IMG/VR virus record: IMGVR_UViG_3300025909_000008 | Span: 1 to 57,067 of that record | From: a virus | Reading direction: 5' to 3' (one strand) | Length of the DNA stretch: 57,067 bases | The notes under the pieces: generated by a model | The model's input: the letters and a program-made list of their open reading frames with translations, nothing else | Told to the model about the DNA's origin: nothing | Databases searched by the model: none | Made by a program: the position numbers and the translations under genes | Shown here: piece by piece, positions 1-8,828 of the stretch | Layout: every line of letters begins with the position of its first letter | Numbering within the stretch: the first letter of the stretch is position 1

Positions 1-1
1 G

Positions 2-679
2 TCCGCCGGCCAGGACTACACGCTCGCGTGGGTTACCTGGGCCGACGCGACGGGCGAGACGATCACTCGGCAGGAGTGGGCCGACGCGCTGGCGATCCTG
101 GACGGTCTGGGGTTCATTCCCGACTATCCCGCTGTCGGCTTCGGTCGGATCATCCAGATCGAGCAGCCGTCCGGTCGGTATCTTCCCGAGGAGTTCTACC
201 TCTACAAGCGAGGGCAGAACGGCGACTCGGTCGGAGCCTTCGACGGCGGTGCCTTCGTCTTCAAGACGAGGGTGGCTCCATCGGCTTCGGGTAAGACGGG
301 GTGGGCAGTCTTCGTCGACTGGAACAACACGGTCGACATCCGCGCTCGGCGTGAGTTCCGCATCTACGCTGCCACCGTCATGGTGACCACGCTGAGCGAT
401 GGCTCCCAGGTGAGCTACAACATCAGCATCGACGATGCCACCTGCTTCCCGGTGGCCTCTGACTATCAGTCTTACCAGCAGGTCATGGTCAAGAACGGCA
501 ACAACGGTTCAGGGTCGACGGTCACTACGACTGGGTCGGCGACTGGGGTCAGCTTCAGTGCCTCGACGGGCACGATCACTCTGGCCACGGCACACGAGTA
601 CGAGATCATCGTCAACTTCAACTTCGAGCGTCGGCCGGGCGTCAAGCCTTGGTCGAACATGGCCCGTAAGCGACTCTGA
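2..679 (+). CDS. C-terminal part of Gly-rich virion surface/fibre-like protein (gene split by contig ends)
   Basis: This is the 3' part of the gene that starts at 56450. The frame entering at base 2 matches the frame leaving the right end, and 126 bases are shared, so joining the ends gives about 388 residues. The fragment has no domain I can name; it is rich in Thr, Ser, Gly and aromatics, as expected of a beta-rich virion surface protein, and ends near WSNMARKRL. It lies two genes upstream of the large terminase, after two other probable surface proteins. A capsid fibre, head decoration or tail-associated role is inferred from context and from the fibre-like N-terminal part on the other side of the junction. 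Confidence 0.7.
   Translation, partial: SAGQDYTLAWVTWADATGETITRQEWADALAILDGLGFIPDYPAVGFGRIIQIEQPSGRYLPEEFYLYKRGQNGDSVGAFDGGAFVFKTRVAPSASGKTGWAVFVDWNNTVDIRARREFRIYAATVMVTTLSDGSQVSYNISIDDATCFPVASDYQSYQQVMVKNGNNGSGSTVTTTGSATGVSFSASTGTITLATAHEYEIIVNFNFERRPGVKPWSNMARKRL
5..130. repeat. Terminal direct repeat, left copy
   Basis: Bases 5-130 are identical to 56942-57067 (126 bases). Because the repeat lies inside one continuous reading frame, it is best read as the overlap left by assembling a circular or circularly permuted genome, not as a biological terminal repeat. The first four bases (gtcc) differ from the corresponding bases at the right end. Confidence 0.95.
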
Positions 680-688
680 GGAGGCCGG

Positions 689-937
689 ATGGGCAGTGAG
701 TATGGCGGTACTGGCCCCAGACGGGTGCCGGTACAGCCAAAGGGCGTCTCGGCGCTGACGAACAGCGACCGGGTACTGCTCCAGAACACCACAATCAACG
801 GCGTCGAGGATCCTCGGATGCCGGAAGACCCGACGCGGGCTGCGTTGCAGGGTCTTCTGAGCTACCCGAAGTTCCCGCCGCCCATCTACCCGTTCCCGCC
901 TGACGATCACGACGACACGGCCGGCGGCGGGCGCTAG
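689..937 (+). CDS. Small Pro-rich protein upstream of terminase
   Basis: An 82-residue protein that I do not recognise. A good ribosome-binding site (GAGGAGG, 679-685) lies just before the ATG. The C-terminal third is rich in proline (FPPPIYPFPPDDHDD), with acidic and His residues and a Gly tail, and there is no membrane segment. It sits between the Gly-rich surface protein and the large terminase, so a minor virion or packaging-accessory role is possible but not shown. Confidence 0.6.
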   Translation: MGSEYGGTGPRRVPVQPKGVSALTNSDRVLLQNTTINGVEDPRMPEDPTRAALQGLLSYPKFPPPIYPFPPDDHDDTAGGGR

Positions 938-947
938 GAGGTAAGCG

Positions 948-2303
948 GTGGTAGCCGAGGCAGTGACGGGCGGGATACTCCGCAAAGAGGTGTATTACGC
1001 TCAGACCGGGTACTTCCCTCACGAGGGGCAAGTCATGGTCCACACTGACGGGACTCGCCACCGCGTCCTCCGATGCGGTCGACGGTGGGGTAAGACCCTG
1101 GCGGGAGCGAAGGAAGTCGAGCCTAACGCCTTCGTTAGAAACTGGCTGGGTGAGGCTCAGCGAGGCTGGATCGTTGGTCCTGAGTACTCGGACTGCGAGA
1201 AGGAGTTCCGGGTCATCTACGACACGTTCCGCAAGTTGGGCATCGACGGCATCAGTGGCAAGTTCCTGAACAACGTTGAGAACGGCAACATGCACATCCG
1301 GACGAACTGGGGGTTTGACCTCGAGTGCCGTTCTGCTAGACATCCGGAGTCCCTGGTCGGTGAGGGACTGGACTTCGTCCTTTTGGTGGAGGCGGGCCGA
1401 CACCAGCGGCGTACTTGGGCGCAGTACATCCGCCCGGCGCTCTCCGACAAGAGAGGGTGGTCGTTTATCTCTGGCGTTCCCGAGGGCGCCAGTCAGACCT
1501 CGCTGCTCTACGCGCTCAGTCAGCGTGGCGAGGACCCTCGGTACCCGTACTGGAAGAGCTTCTGCATGCCGAGTTGGACGAACAACGTCGTCTTCCCCGG
1601 TGGTCGGATGGACCCAGAGATCCTGGAGGCTGAGAGCGATCTCACGGAGGACGAGTTCAACCGCCAGTACGGAGCACAGTTCGTAGAGCGCGCAGGCCGG
1701 GTCATGAAGGAATGGGACGACGAGGTGCACATCACCGACCTCGAGTACCGGCCCGACCTGCCGCTCTACGCTGCGATCGACTACGGCTACACCAACGACT
1801 GGGTGATCCTCTGGATTCAGGTGGATCGCTGGAACAACGTCAACGTCTTGGCTGAGCAGAGGTTCAAGTTCAAGGACACCGCGGAGATCGCGGAGGAGCT
1901 GAAGGATTCGGCTCTGGTCCGACAGTTGGTGCGCTTCTACCCCGACCCAGCCAGGCCGGATGACACGAACATCCTCAACCGCGTTTGGAAGAAGCCGGCG
2001 AACACCAATACGGGAGGCGAGCTCCTGACTCGGTTGTCGCTGATCCGCAACGCGTTGAAGCTGAACCCGGACGACGTCTACCGCCCGAAGCTTCTCGTCG
2101 ACAGGCGGTGTGGAACCCTCATCTGGGAGATGCGAGAGGGTTATCGCTGGCCCGAGCACAAGAGCGAGGTCAAGAACGACAGCGAGAAGCCCATGGACAA
2201 GGATGACCACGGACCTGAGGCGCTTGGGCGCTTCTTCAAGGGATACTTCGGCGGCGAGGGCACCACTCGGCGTACGAGGATGTCGAAGGCGAGGATTGGC
2301 TGA
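948..2303 (+). CDS. terL: Terminase large subunit (packaging ATPase-nuclease)
   Basis: This 451-residue protein is the DNA-packaging motor. The N-terminal ATPase has a Walker A-like motif RCGRRWGKT (about 42-50) and a hydrophobic strand ending in VEAG (about 142-149), where the acidic residue is the expected catalytic Glu after Walker B. The C-terminal RNase H-like nuclease begins with AAIDYGYTNDW (about 276) and ends with the acidic motif DDHGPEALGRF. The start is GTG at 948, preceded by AGGAGGT (936-942); no better start fits. The stop overlaps the portal start (TGATG). The protein packages DNA through the portal and makes the headful or site cut. The Walker B acidic pair is reduced to one visible Glu, which is within family variation. 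Confidence 0.95.
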   Translation: MVAEAVTGGILRKEVYYAQTGYFPHEGQVMVHTDGTRHRVLRCGRRWGKTLAGAKEVEPNAFVRNWLGEAQRGWIVGPEYSDCEKEFRVIYDTFRKLGIDGISGKFLNNVENGNMHIRTNWGFDLECRSARHPESLVGEGLDFVLLVEAGRHQRRTWAQYIRPALSDKRGWSFISGVPEGASQTSLLYALSQRGEDPRYPYWKSFCMPSWTNNVVFPGGRMDPEILEAESDLTEDEFNRQYGAQFVERAGRVMKEWDDEVHITDLEYRPDLPLYAAIDYGYTNDWVILWIQVDRWNNVNVLAEQRFKFKDTAEIAEELKDSALVRQLVRFYPDPARPDDTNILNRVWKKPANTNTGGELLTRLSLIRNALKLNPDDVYRPKLLVDRRCGTLIWEMREGYRWPEHKSEVKNDSEKPMDKDDHGPEALGRFFKGYFGGEGTTRRTRMSKARIG

Positions 2304-3913
2304 TGGCAGTTGCTCGGCAGAGCGCGGTATTCACGCCGTACTCCACGGTTCGACCGCTCATCCAGAACATGCCTTCGTGGGTGCCGGAGCCCGACCAGGA
2401 GCGCATCGGAGCGTATGCCACATACGACCAGATGTACTGGTCCAACCCGACAGTGTTCCGCCTCCAGCAGCGCGGTGCCGAGTACGCCCCGATCTACGTT
2501 CCGAAGGCGAAAGTGGTCGTCGATACGACTTCTCATTACCTCCTAAAGGGCCTGAGGATCACGCTGGGCGATCCGGATGAGTATGAAGAGGGTGACGACC
2601 CTCTCGGCAACTTCCTCAAGCGAGAGAAGTTCTACTCCAAGTTCCACACCGCGAAGCACAGCGGGGTCGCACGAGGCGACTACGTTCTCCACCTGACCGC
2701 GGACCCGACGAAGCCGGCTGGCTCTCGCGTCAGCATGACCGTCGTCGACCCCAGCTCTTGGTTCCCGATCACCGACGATGATGACCAGGACGAGATCATC
2801 GGCGTGACGCTGGCTACTCAGTACATCTATGGGAAGCCGGGCGAGAAGCCCAAGACGCGTATCCGCCGACTCGACTACAAGTACGACATGGTCGGGGGCA
2901 GGAAGCGAGTCTTCCGCGAGCAGGCCATCTACGAGCTGGACGAGAAGTGGTTCGGGCCGAAGGCACGCAAGGTCGCCGAGGTCATCCCGTACGGGCCACT
3001 CCCCGACCAGATCGACATCATCCCCGTCTATGGGTTCAAGAACGCCCACTGGCAAGGAGACCAGTATGGCTCGTCGGAGATTCGTGGCTTCGAACGGCTT
3101 CTGGGAGCGATCAACCAGGGTATCTCCGACGAAGAGATGGCCCTTGCCCTTGATGGTCTGGGCGTCTACGCGACGGACGCGGGCCGCCCTGTCAATGATG
3201 CGGGCGACGAGGTCGACTGGGAGATCTCGCCGGGGCGAGTGATGGAGGTTCCGGCGGGGATGTACTTCCGCCGAGTCGAGGGCCTGAACACGGTCACACC
3301 GATGCAGGACCACTTGGGCTTCTTGCAGGATCGCCTGCACGAGGGCACCGGCACCTCTGACGTCGCGCTGGGTCAGATCGATGTCCAGACCGCTCAGAGC
3401 GGCATCGCGTTGGCTATCAAGTTCATGCCGACGCTCGCCAAGATCGAGCAGCGCGACACGGAGGGTGTGGAGACCCTTCAGCAGTTCTGGTACGACTGGC
3501 GGAAGTGGCAGCTGGCGTACGAGAACGAGAGCATCACCCAGGAGATCGAGGTCAGTATCGGAGAGAAGCTGCCTCAGGACCGGGTGGCACGTCTCAACGA
3601 GCTCAACAACATGTTCGACCGTGAGATCATCTCGGTGAAGTTCTACCGAGCCGAGATGGAGAAGCTCGGGTACAAGTTCCCCGACGACATCGACGAGCAG
3701 ATCGACGAGGACAACCAGAAGAAGGCGGAGCAAGCTGCCGCGATGGCGCCCCCTGGGTTGGCCGACAACGCTCTCGACGCGGCGAACGGACAAAAGCCAC
3801 CGCCTCCCAATGGCGGTATGCGGGAGAAGAACCGCAGCAACAACCGGAACAAGCCGAACGAGTCGGCGGGTACGGAGGCGACCCAGGACACTGGGCGTCA
3901 GACTAAGCGGTAG
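2303..3913 (+). CDS. Portal protein
   Basis: This 536-residue protein follows terL with a one-base overlap and has the size and layout of SPP1 gp6-type portals, which form the dodecameric ring for DNA entry and exit. Supporting features are the N-terminal region ending before KVVVDTTSHYLL, the central beta-rich crown and stem region, and a helix with TAQSGIALAIKFMPTLAKIE (about 372-391), a characteristic portal stretch. The C-terminal 60 residues are rich in Gln, Asn and Pro and are probably disordered. Gene order (terL-portal-scaffold-capsid) supports the call. Confidence 0.93.
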   Translation: MAVARQSAVFTPYSTVRPLIQNMPSWVPEPDQERIGAYATYDQMYWSNPTVFRLQQRGAEYAPIYVPKAKVVVDTTSHYLLKGLRITLGDPDEYEEGDDPLGNFLKREKFYSKFHTAKHSGVARGDYVLHLTADPTKPAGSRVSMTVVDPSSWFPITDDDDQDEIIGVTLATQYIYGKPGEKPKTRIRRLDYKYDMVGGRKRVFREQAIYELDEKWFGPKARKVAEVIPYGPLPDQIDIIPVYGFKNAHWQGDQYGSSEIRGFERLLGAINQGISDEEMALALDGLGVYATDAGRPVNDAGDEVDWEISPGRVMEVPAGMYFRRVEGLNTVTPMQDHLGFLQDRLHEGTGTSDVALGQIDVQTAQSGIALAIKFMPTLAKIEQRDTEGVETLQQFWYDWRKWQLAYENESITQEIEVSIGEKLPQDRVARLNELNNMFDREIISVKFYRAEMEKLGYKFPDDIDEQIDEDNQKKAEQAAAMAPPGLADNALDAANGQKPPPPNGGMREKNRSNNRNKPNESAGTEATQDTGRQTKR

Positions 3914-3943
3914 GCGAGAGGCCTACAGGAAGGAAGGCGCGAG

Positions 3944-4645
3944 ATGCGCACACAGCTATTTGACGAGGAGCCCTGGTTCAACCGCTTCACGGTCTTCACC
4001 TTCGCCGAGGGCGACGGTGACGGCGACGGTGGTGACGGTGGCACGGGCGATGCCGATGGTGACGGAGACGGCGATGGTGATGGCGACTCCGGCGGCGACG
4101 GCGACAAGGGTGGCTCCGGCGATGGCAAGGGCGGCGAGGACAACTCGGGCCTGAAGTCAGCCCTCGAGAAGGAGCGGCAAGCGCGCAAGAACCTCGAGAA
4201 GGAGATGCGCGCGCTCCGGAAGTTCAAGGAGGAGACCGAGAGCAAGGACAAGAGCGAAGCTGACAAGGCCAAGGAGGCTGAGCAGAAGTCGACTGAGAAG
4301 GTTGGCAAGCTCGCCACGAAGCTGCGTCAGCAAGCAGTCGAGTCCGCGATCGCCAAGGTGGCACGTTCGGAGAAGTTCCGTGACGTGGACGACGCGATCA
4401 GCCTCGTCAAGCTGAGTGACATCAGCGTCGAGCAGGATGAGGATGACCCGAGCGAGATCGAGATCGACGAGAAGTCGGTCGAGAGGGCCGTGAAGGAACT
4501 CGCGAAGAAGAAGCCACACCTGCTCATCGCCGAAGGCGACGGAACTCCCTCGGGAGGGAAGTTCGGCGGAGGCAAGAAAGGCAACGAGTCCAGCGAGGAG
4601 GCGCTCGCGAGGAAGTACCCCGCGCTGCGTCGACCTCGACAGTAA
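3944..4645 (+). CDS. Scaffolding protein (Asp/Gly-rich N-terminus, coiled coil)
   Basis: A 233-residue protein between portal and capsid genes. Residues about 24-65 form a low-complexity run of Gly-Asp repeats. About 70-125 is a highly charged Lys/Glu helix, probably a coiled coil, and the C-terminal part has the mixed charged helices typical of GP20-like phage scaffolds. Scaffolds guide procapsid assembly and bind the capsid protein, often through a C-terminal basic helix; here the tail is ARKYPALRRPRQ. There is no protease motif, so a separate maturation protease is not evident. The identification rests on composition and position. Confidence 0.82.
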   Translation: MRTQLFDEEPWFNRFTVFTFAEGDGDGDGGDGGTGDADGDGDGDGDGDSGGDGDKGGSGDGKGGEDNSGLKSALEKERQARKNLEKEMRALRKFKEETESKDKSEADKAKEAEQKSTEKVGKLATKLRQQAVESAIAKVARSEKFRDVDDAISLVKLSDISVEQDEDDPSEIEIDEKSVERAVKELAKKKPHLLIAEGDGTPSGGKFGGGKKGNESSEEALARKYPALRRPRQ

Positions 4646-4665
4646 CTCATCCTCTTGGAGGAGGA

Positions 4666-5115
4666 ATGGCACGGTACGACAAGTACGATCCGGTAAACTC
4701 CGGTTTCCGTGCTCCTCTCGCCGCGAACCTGACGCTGACCGCCGGCTCCAGCAACGGAGTCAATGGTCCTGCGGGCATCGGTCCGGTGGGTGTGAGCTTG
4801 GACGCCAACGGCCGGGTCGTCGTGGGCGCAGGACAGTCCGGCATCGTCGGTGTCCTCGTCAAGAACATGCCCATGGGAGCCATCGCTGGCTCTGCGCAGC
4901 TCGCAGGCATCACTGCGGCACCGATGGGGGCCATGGCCGGCGACATCGTCGACGTCATGACTCACGGCGAGATCACTGACGTGGCTGGCCTCGCGGCCGG
5001 CACGAAGTACTACGCCGACGCCACGACTGGGGCACTCACGACCACGTCGAGCGGCAACAAGGCCATCGGATACACCGTCGAGGCAACTCGACTCGTCGTG
5101 CGCTGCGGCGCCTGA
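4666..5115 (+). CDS. Capsid decoration / head-stabilising protein
   Basis: A 149-residue Gly/Ala/Thr/Val-rich, probably all-beta protein directly before the major capsid gene, the usual place for trimeric decoration proteins of the lambda gpD or DUF2190 type. Motifs such as GVLVKNMPMGA and DVMTHGEITDVAGLAAG resemble the DUF2190 repeat pattern (hydrophobic strand, small turn, 'G.itdv.gl.aG'). The ribosome-binding site GGAGGAGG lies immediately upstream. It probably binds the outside of the expanded capsid; this is inferred from position and composition. Confidence 0.75.
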   Translation: MARYDKYDPVNSGFRAPLAANLTLTAGSSNGVNGPAGIGPVGVSLDANGRVVVGAGQSGIVGVLVKNMPMGAIAGSAQLAGITAAPMGAMAGDIVDVMTHGEITDVAGLAAGTKYYADATTGALTTTSSGNKAIGYTVEATRLVVRCGA

Positions 5116-5127
5116 GAGGAGGGCAAG

Positions 5128-6348
5128 ATGCAGAACTTCATCGACCTCCTCAAGGGAGTCGAGGACCAGCACGGCCTGTCCATGTACCAGATCCTCACGG
5201 ACCCCTCGCTCGAGGGGCTCGTCGAGCTGGCGATGGCGGAGCGCGGCTTCAACGAGCGCGCTGACGTCCTGTACCAGACGCTCGATGGGGCGGACCTCAA
5301 CGAGATCTTCCGCGAGTTCGAAGAGACCCTTCGGCTCCGGCAGAGCTGGCGTGAGCCGCTGATCAACGCCCTCACCTTCCAGGTGACGACGCCCATCGAG
5401 CAGGTGTTCTACCCGTCCGAGGAGGACTTCGAGGAAGCCTCCGAGTACGGTCAGCCCAAGGGTCTCCGCATGGGCACGCCCTGGAACATGGGGTACGGGT
5501 TCAAGTGGTACGACCTGGCGATCCGCTACACCTGGATGTTCCTCGCCGAGGCCTCACAGGCCCAGGTCGAGGCGCTGCACAACCAGGCGCTGGACGCCGA
5601 CAACCGTCTGCTGTTCAACAAGGTGCTGCAGACGGTGTTCAACCCGCTCAACGGTGTGAGCTCTATCCGCAACATCCCCGTCACCACCTACAAGTTCTGG
5701 AACGGTGACGGGATCGCGCCGCCGGTGTACAAGACCTACACCCACACCGGCAGCCACAACCACTACATCACCTCGGGTGCCAGCACGCTGCAGACCGCAG
5801 GGCTGCTGGCCATCGAAGACCACCTGTACCACCACGGCTACAGCGTCTTCAACGGTTACCGCCTCGTGCTCCTGGTCAACCGCCAGGAGGGCAAGGTCAT
5901 CCGCGGTGCTCGCGTCACCGGTGGCTGGGAGTACGACTTCATCCCCAGCAACAACGTCGGTGGTGGCATCATCCTGCCGGCAAGTGCCGGCATCGTGGGC
6001 CGCCCGGATGAGGGCGCGCTCCAGGGGTTGAGCAACGTGATCGGGACCTACGGTCCGTTCGCCGTGATCGAGGAGGACTACGTGCCCGCTGGGTACGTCG
6101 CCTGCCTCGCTTCCAACGGCCCGGGCATGGACGGTCTCGGCGCGCTGGGCAACCCGGTGGGCATCCGCGAGCACGCGAACGACTCGCTGCGCGGCCTGAA
6201 GCTGGTCGGGGGTAGCAACGACGACTACCCGATCATCGACAGCTTCTACCGTCACGGGTTCGGCACCGGCATCCGGCACCGCGGAGGCGGCGTCGTGATG
6301 CAGGTCACCACGTCCGGCACCTACACCGTTCCGTCTCAGTACGCCTGA
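5128..6348 (+). CDS. Major capsid protein (HK97 fold)
   Basis: A 406-residue protein with the size, position and sequence character of actinophage major capsid proteins. The N-terminal helices (1-90) carry many acidic residues. The middle contains a long aromatic and His-rich stretch (KTYTHTGSHNHYITSG, about 204-219), and the C-terminal half has A-domain-like motifs (YGPFAVIEEDYVPAGYV). A strong GAGGAGGG site precedes the ATG. A hairpin follows the gene (6366-6392), as is common behind highly expressed capsid genes. I see no separate prohead protease nearby, so maturation may not require one. Confidence 0.92.
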   Translation: MQNFIDLLKGVEDQHGLSMYQILTDPSLEGLVELAMAERGFNERADVLYQTLDGADLNEIFREFEETLRLRQSWREPLINALTFQVTTPIEQVFYPSEEDFEEASEYGQPKGLRMGTPWNMGYGFKWYDLAIRYTWMFLAEASQAQVEALHNQALDADNRLLFNKVLQTVFNPLNGVSSIRNIPVTTYKFWNGDGIAPPVYKTYTHTGSHNHYITSGASTLQTAGLLAIEDHLYHHGYSVFNGYRLVLLVNRQEGKVIRGARVTGGWEYDFIPSNNVGGGIILPASAGIVGRPDEGALQGLSNVIGTYGPFAVIEEDYVPAGYVACLASNGPGMDGLGALGNPVGIREHANDSLRGLKLVGGSNDDYPIIDSFYRHGFGTGIRHRGGGVVMQVTTSGTYTVPSQYA

Positions 6349-6365
6349 GACCTCTGACGTCGGGG

Positions 6366-6392
6366 CCCCGGGGTCTGGACCCTGCCTCGGGG
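6366..6392 (+). terminator. Hairpin after the capsid gene
   Basis: CCCCG (6366-6370), an inner perfect hairpin GGGTC-TG-GACCC (6371-6382), and CGGGG (6388-6392) form a two-part stem in the gap between the capsid gene and the next gene. There is no T run, so partial termination or protection of the capsid mRNA 3' end is more likely than full termination. Confidence 0.5.
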
Positions 6393-6417
6393 CAACGACT
6401 CAAGAAAGTGAGGAAGC

Positions 6418-6954
6418 ATGTCGATCGACGCCAAGGAAGTGGCGGAGAAGTACGAGCAGAGCGGTGAAGAGGGCCTCTCCAGCGAGGAGAAGCGGTTCTT
6501 GCAGGACCGCGGGGTGACCCTCGACCAGCCGGTTCCGGTCGTCTTCAACTCGCCTCACGGCGGGACCGTCTCCAACGACCCGATGGCCATCCTGAACAAC
6601 CTTCAGGAGCAGCAGCAGACGGACATCGAGGCTGAGGTCAGCCGTCGGGTCGAGGCCGAGCTGGCTCGTCGGGCTGCCGTCGCTCTGGCGGACGTCCAGC
6701 ACGAGACCATCGTCGCCGGTACGCCCCACACCGGCACGGCCAACCCCAACCTCCACCCGACGAGTACCCCGATCAACCCCGCCCCCGAAGACCTCGAAGA
6801 TGACGAGGACGAGGGCGAGGAAGAGGAGGACTACGACGAGGGCTGGAACAACGATGAGCGTCGCGCCGAGCTCGCCAAGCGCGGGCTGGACACCTCCGGC
6901 AACAAGGAGGAGCTCATCGCTCGTCTCAAGGAGTCGGACCAGGAAGAGGAGTAG
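6418..6954 (+). CDS. Acidic virion-region protein with C-terminal SAP-like motif
   Basis: A 178-residue protein downstream of the capsid gene. The first 100 residues contain charged helices (about 50-90). A Pro/Asn/Thr-rich linker follows, then a strongly acidic run (about 120-142). The last 35 residues (RRAELAKRGLDTSGNKEELI) match the helix-loop-helix pattern of SAP-type motifs, in which a 'L..RGL.tsG.KaeLi.RL' core binds DNA or protein. Similar capsid-adjacent proteins with SAP-like ends occur in other actinophages. The role in head assembly is unknown. Confidence 0.72.
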   Translation: MSIDAKEVAEKYEQSGEEGLSSEEKRFLQDRGVTLDQPVPVVFNSPHGGTVSNDPMAILNNLQEQQQTDIEAEVSRRVEAELARRAAVALADVQHETIVAGTPHTGTANPNLHPTSTPINPAPEDLEDDEDEGEEEEDYDEGWNNDERRAELAKRGLDTSGNKEELIARLKESDQEEE

Positions 6955-6957
6955 GAC

Positions 6958-7299
6958 ATGGCGCTCGACCAGATCACCCGCCTTCGCCAGCTGATCGGCG
7001 AGCCCATTCCTGCCGGCGGGAGTGCAACTGACACGATGTACTCCGACATCGAGGTGCAGGACTTCCTCGATCGTGCCGGGAACGACCTGAACAGGGCCGC
7101 GTATATCGGCTGGCTAGCGAAGGCGGGCGTATACGCGAACCTGGTCACCACGACGGAGGGTAACGCCTCTCGTCTCAACAGCGACCTCCGCGACCATGCG
7201 ATGGGGATGGCCAAGCACTACGAGGGTCTCCTTCCTTTGGCCGTGGCGGGTCGTACTCGCATCGGGAAGATTGTGCGCCCGGGATCGGCGGCCATATGA
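6958..7299 (+). CDS. Head-tail connector (adaptor-like) protein
   Basis: A 113-residue, mostly helical protein at the first connector position after the capsid genes. Its pattern (ITRLRQLIGEP at the N-terminus, then 'YSDIEVQDFLDRAGNDLNRA') is typical of gp15/gp6-like adaptor proteins that sit under the portal. The ribosome-binding site overlaps the end of the previous gene, and its stop overlaps the next start (ATGA). The function is inferred from order and helical pattern. Confidence 0.78.
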   Translation: MALDQITRLRQLIGEPIPAGGSATDTMYSDIEVQDFLDRAGNDLNRAAYIGWLAKAGVYANLVTTTEGNASRLNSDLRDHAMGMAKHYEGLLPLAVAGRTRIGKIVRPGSAAI

Positions 7300-7685
7300 C
7301 ACCTTGGTCAACGTTCAACGAACGACGTCAGATCCAGGCATTCATCCAGGCTGACCCCGCGGTCATTACCATCAAGCGCCGGCCCAAAGTCGCCACCGAC
7401 GCGGGCGGGTACAAGCTTGGTGTGGAGCAGTCCCTGGCGCCACAAACCTTCCGGCTCGTCCCGTTCAAGCGACGCCTGACTCACGGTACATCTGCCGGGG
7501 GTGGCGCCGGTGAGGGGCGAGTCGCATCGTTGCCGTACGTCCTCGTCGGACGACACGACGCCGATGTGCAAGCTGGAGATTACTTCGACTACGGCGGTCT
7601 CCGCTACGAGGTGGTCTCCATCGCCCCTGACACCGAGTTCCGCAAGGCTGCGGAGCTGATCGAGAAGGGGGCATCAGGTGGCTAG
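7296..7685 (+). CDS. Head closure / stopper-like protein
   Basis: A 129-residue protein beginning in an ATGA overlap with the adaptor gene. It has basic strands (VITIKRRPKVATDAGGYK), a Gly-rich loop (SAGGGAGEG) and a closing beta region (YFDYGGLRYEVVSIAPD). This strand-rich fold and size fit the gp16-like stopper family, which closes the channel after packaging and receives the tail. Assigned mainly by synteny. Confidence 0.7.
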   Translation: MTPWSTFNERRQIQAFIQADPAVITIKRRPKVATDAGGYKLGVEQSLAPQTFRLVPFKRRLTHGTSAGGGAGEGRVASLPYVLVGRHDADVQAGDYFDYGGLRYEVVSIAPDTEFRKAAELIEKGASGG

Positions 7686-8037
7686 TACAGCAGCTGGTGG
7701 GATTGCTGTCTCGGATCTCATCAGCGGCAGGTTGGCTTTGCTCGAAGAACTGACGATCGAGCGCACCAAGGAGATCGTCAGAGAGTTCGCCGACCAAGCT
7801 GAGCAGTACGCTCAGGACAATGCACCCTGGGAGGACCGCACGGGCGAGGCTCGTGACGGGCTGACTGGGGTGATGCAGGAAGAGGGGATGGAGATCGAGC
7901 TCATCCTCTACAATGAGTCGGAACATGGTATCTGGCTGGAGATCGCGATGAGCCAGCGCTACCAGATCATCATGCCGACTCTAGACCACATCGGGCCTGA
8001 GCTGATGGCAGCGCTCGCCGCTGGTCTATGGGTATAG
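7678..8037 (+). CDS. Neck / HK97 gp10-like protein
   Basis: A 119-residue protein starting at GTG 7678, overlapping the previous gene by eight bases. Helices at 15-50 are followed by NAPWEDRTGEARDGLTG and a strand pair ending ESEHGIWLEIAMSQRY. The 'aPwdTG.lr.s' plus 'Y..y.E.G' pattern is the signature of the HK97 gp10 / minor-neck family at the head-tail joining site. The gene order (adaptor, stopper, gp10, terminator) is canonical. Confidence 0.78.
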   Translation: MASTAAGGIAVSDLISGRLALLEELTIERTKEIVREFADQAEQYAQDNAPWEDRTGEARDGLTGVMQEEGMEIELILYNESEHGIWLEIAMSQRYQIIMPTLDHIGPELMAALAAGLWV

Positions 8038-8046
8038 GAGGTGTGG

Positions 8047-8439
8047 ATGCAGCTTCGCGAGCACGTCTACGCCATCCTGACCGACAGCAGTATCACCGAC
8101 GCTGCGCCGGGCGGGATCCTCGAGCGGGGATCGTTCGAGACCACACCTCAGCAGCGGCCCTTCATCATCTACGTCTTCGGTGCGGCGCGGGGAGAGCCGA
8201 GATGGGCTGGTCCTAAGCGGACTGACCTGATCGTCTATGTCCACGACAACATCGGGGATTACCTGGTCATCGACTCGACCCTTGACCTGATCGAGGCGGT
8301 GCTCACTGCGGCCCCTTCGGCGACGGATGGCTCTGGGTTCATCCAGGCTGACTTCGTCGAGAGGTCGCAGGACTTCCAAGACAACGAGCTCAACACTTTC
8401 TACAAGTTCGCTCGGTACCAGGTGGTAGCGAGCCAGTGA
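8047..8439 (+). CDS. Tail terminator protein
   Basis: A 130-residue protein. I chose ATG 8047 because AGGAGG at 8036-8041 gives a five-base spacing, while the in-frame GTG at 8041 lies inside that site. The alternating strands and helices (REHVYAILTDSSITDAA; FIIYVFGAARGEPRWAG; DLIVYVHDNIGDYLVID) and the length fit tail terminators (lambda gpU-like), which cap the tail tube and join it to the head. It is followed by the tail-tube region, as expected. Confidence 0.75.
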   Translation: MQLREHVYAILTDSSITDAAPGGILERGSFETTPQQRPFIIYVFGAARGEPRWAGPKRTDLIVYVHDNIGDYLVIDSTLDLIEAVLTAAPSATDGSGFIQADFVERSQDFQDNELNTFYKFARYQVVASQ

Positions 8440-8447
8440 GGAGAAGC

Positions 8448-8828
8448 ATGACCGGGAAGAAGAAGGAAGAGGCCGACGAGGCCACCGGCGGCGTCAAGGT
8501 TCGCTTCAAGACCAACGTCCCGAATCACACCCGCGAGCTGAGCAAGGCGGACTTCGACCGTGCCGGCATCGACCACAAGAAGATCTCCGTCTCGACGGGC
8601 GAGGTCATCGAGGTCTCATCCGAGGCTGCTGACTTCCTGGTCGACGACCTCGGCGAGTTCGAGCGGGTGGACGACGAGGCAGCGACCGAGAAGGCCGAGC
8701 CGGCCACGGACCTGCAGGACACCGTTCCCGACGGGGCCGACGAGCAGACCGCTGGCGGCGGTGGCACCCAGACCGGTGCGAATGTCCGCGACGGTGCTGG
8801 GGCTCGCAGCGCGACGATCAATCGCTGA
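8448..8828 (+). CDS. Small acidic protein of the head-tail region
   Basis: A 126-residue protein starting at ATG 8448 behind GAGGAGA. The first half (VKVRFKTNVPNHTRELSKAD) may be a small beta domain. The second half is acidic and Ala/Gly/Thr-rich, probably disordered. The function is unknown; the position between tail terminator and tail tube genes suggests a virion or assembly role. Confidence 0.6.
   Translation: MTGKKKEEADEATGGVKVRFKTNVPNHTRELSKADFDRAGIDHKKISVSTGEVIEVSSEAADFLVDDLGEFERVDDEAATEKAEPATDLQDTVPDGADEQTAGGGGTQTGANVRDGAGARSATINR

Noticed and set aside
795-3793. Long leftward open frames (up to 470 codons) opposite the terminase and portal genes
   Set aside because: They are antisense shadows produced by GC-rich codon structure. 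Their products are rich in Arg, Leu, Val and Asp without domains, and the rightward genes are certain.
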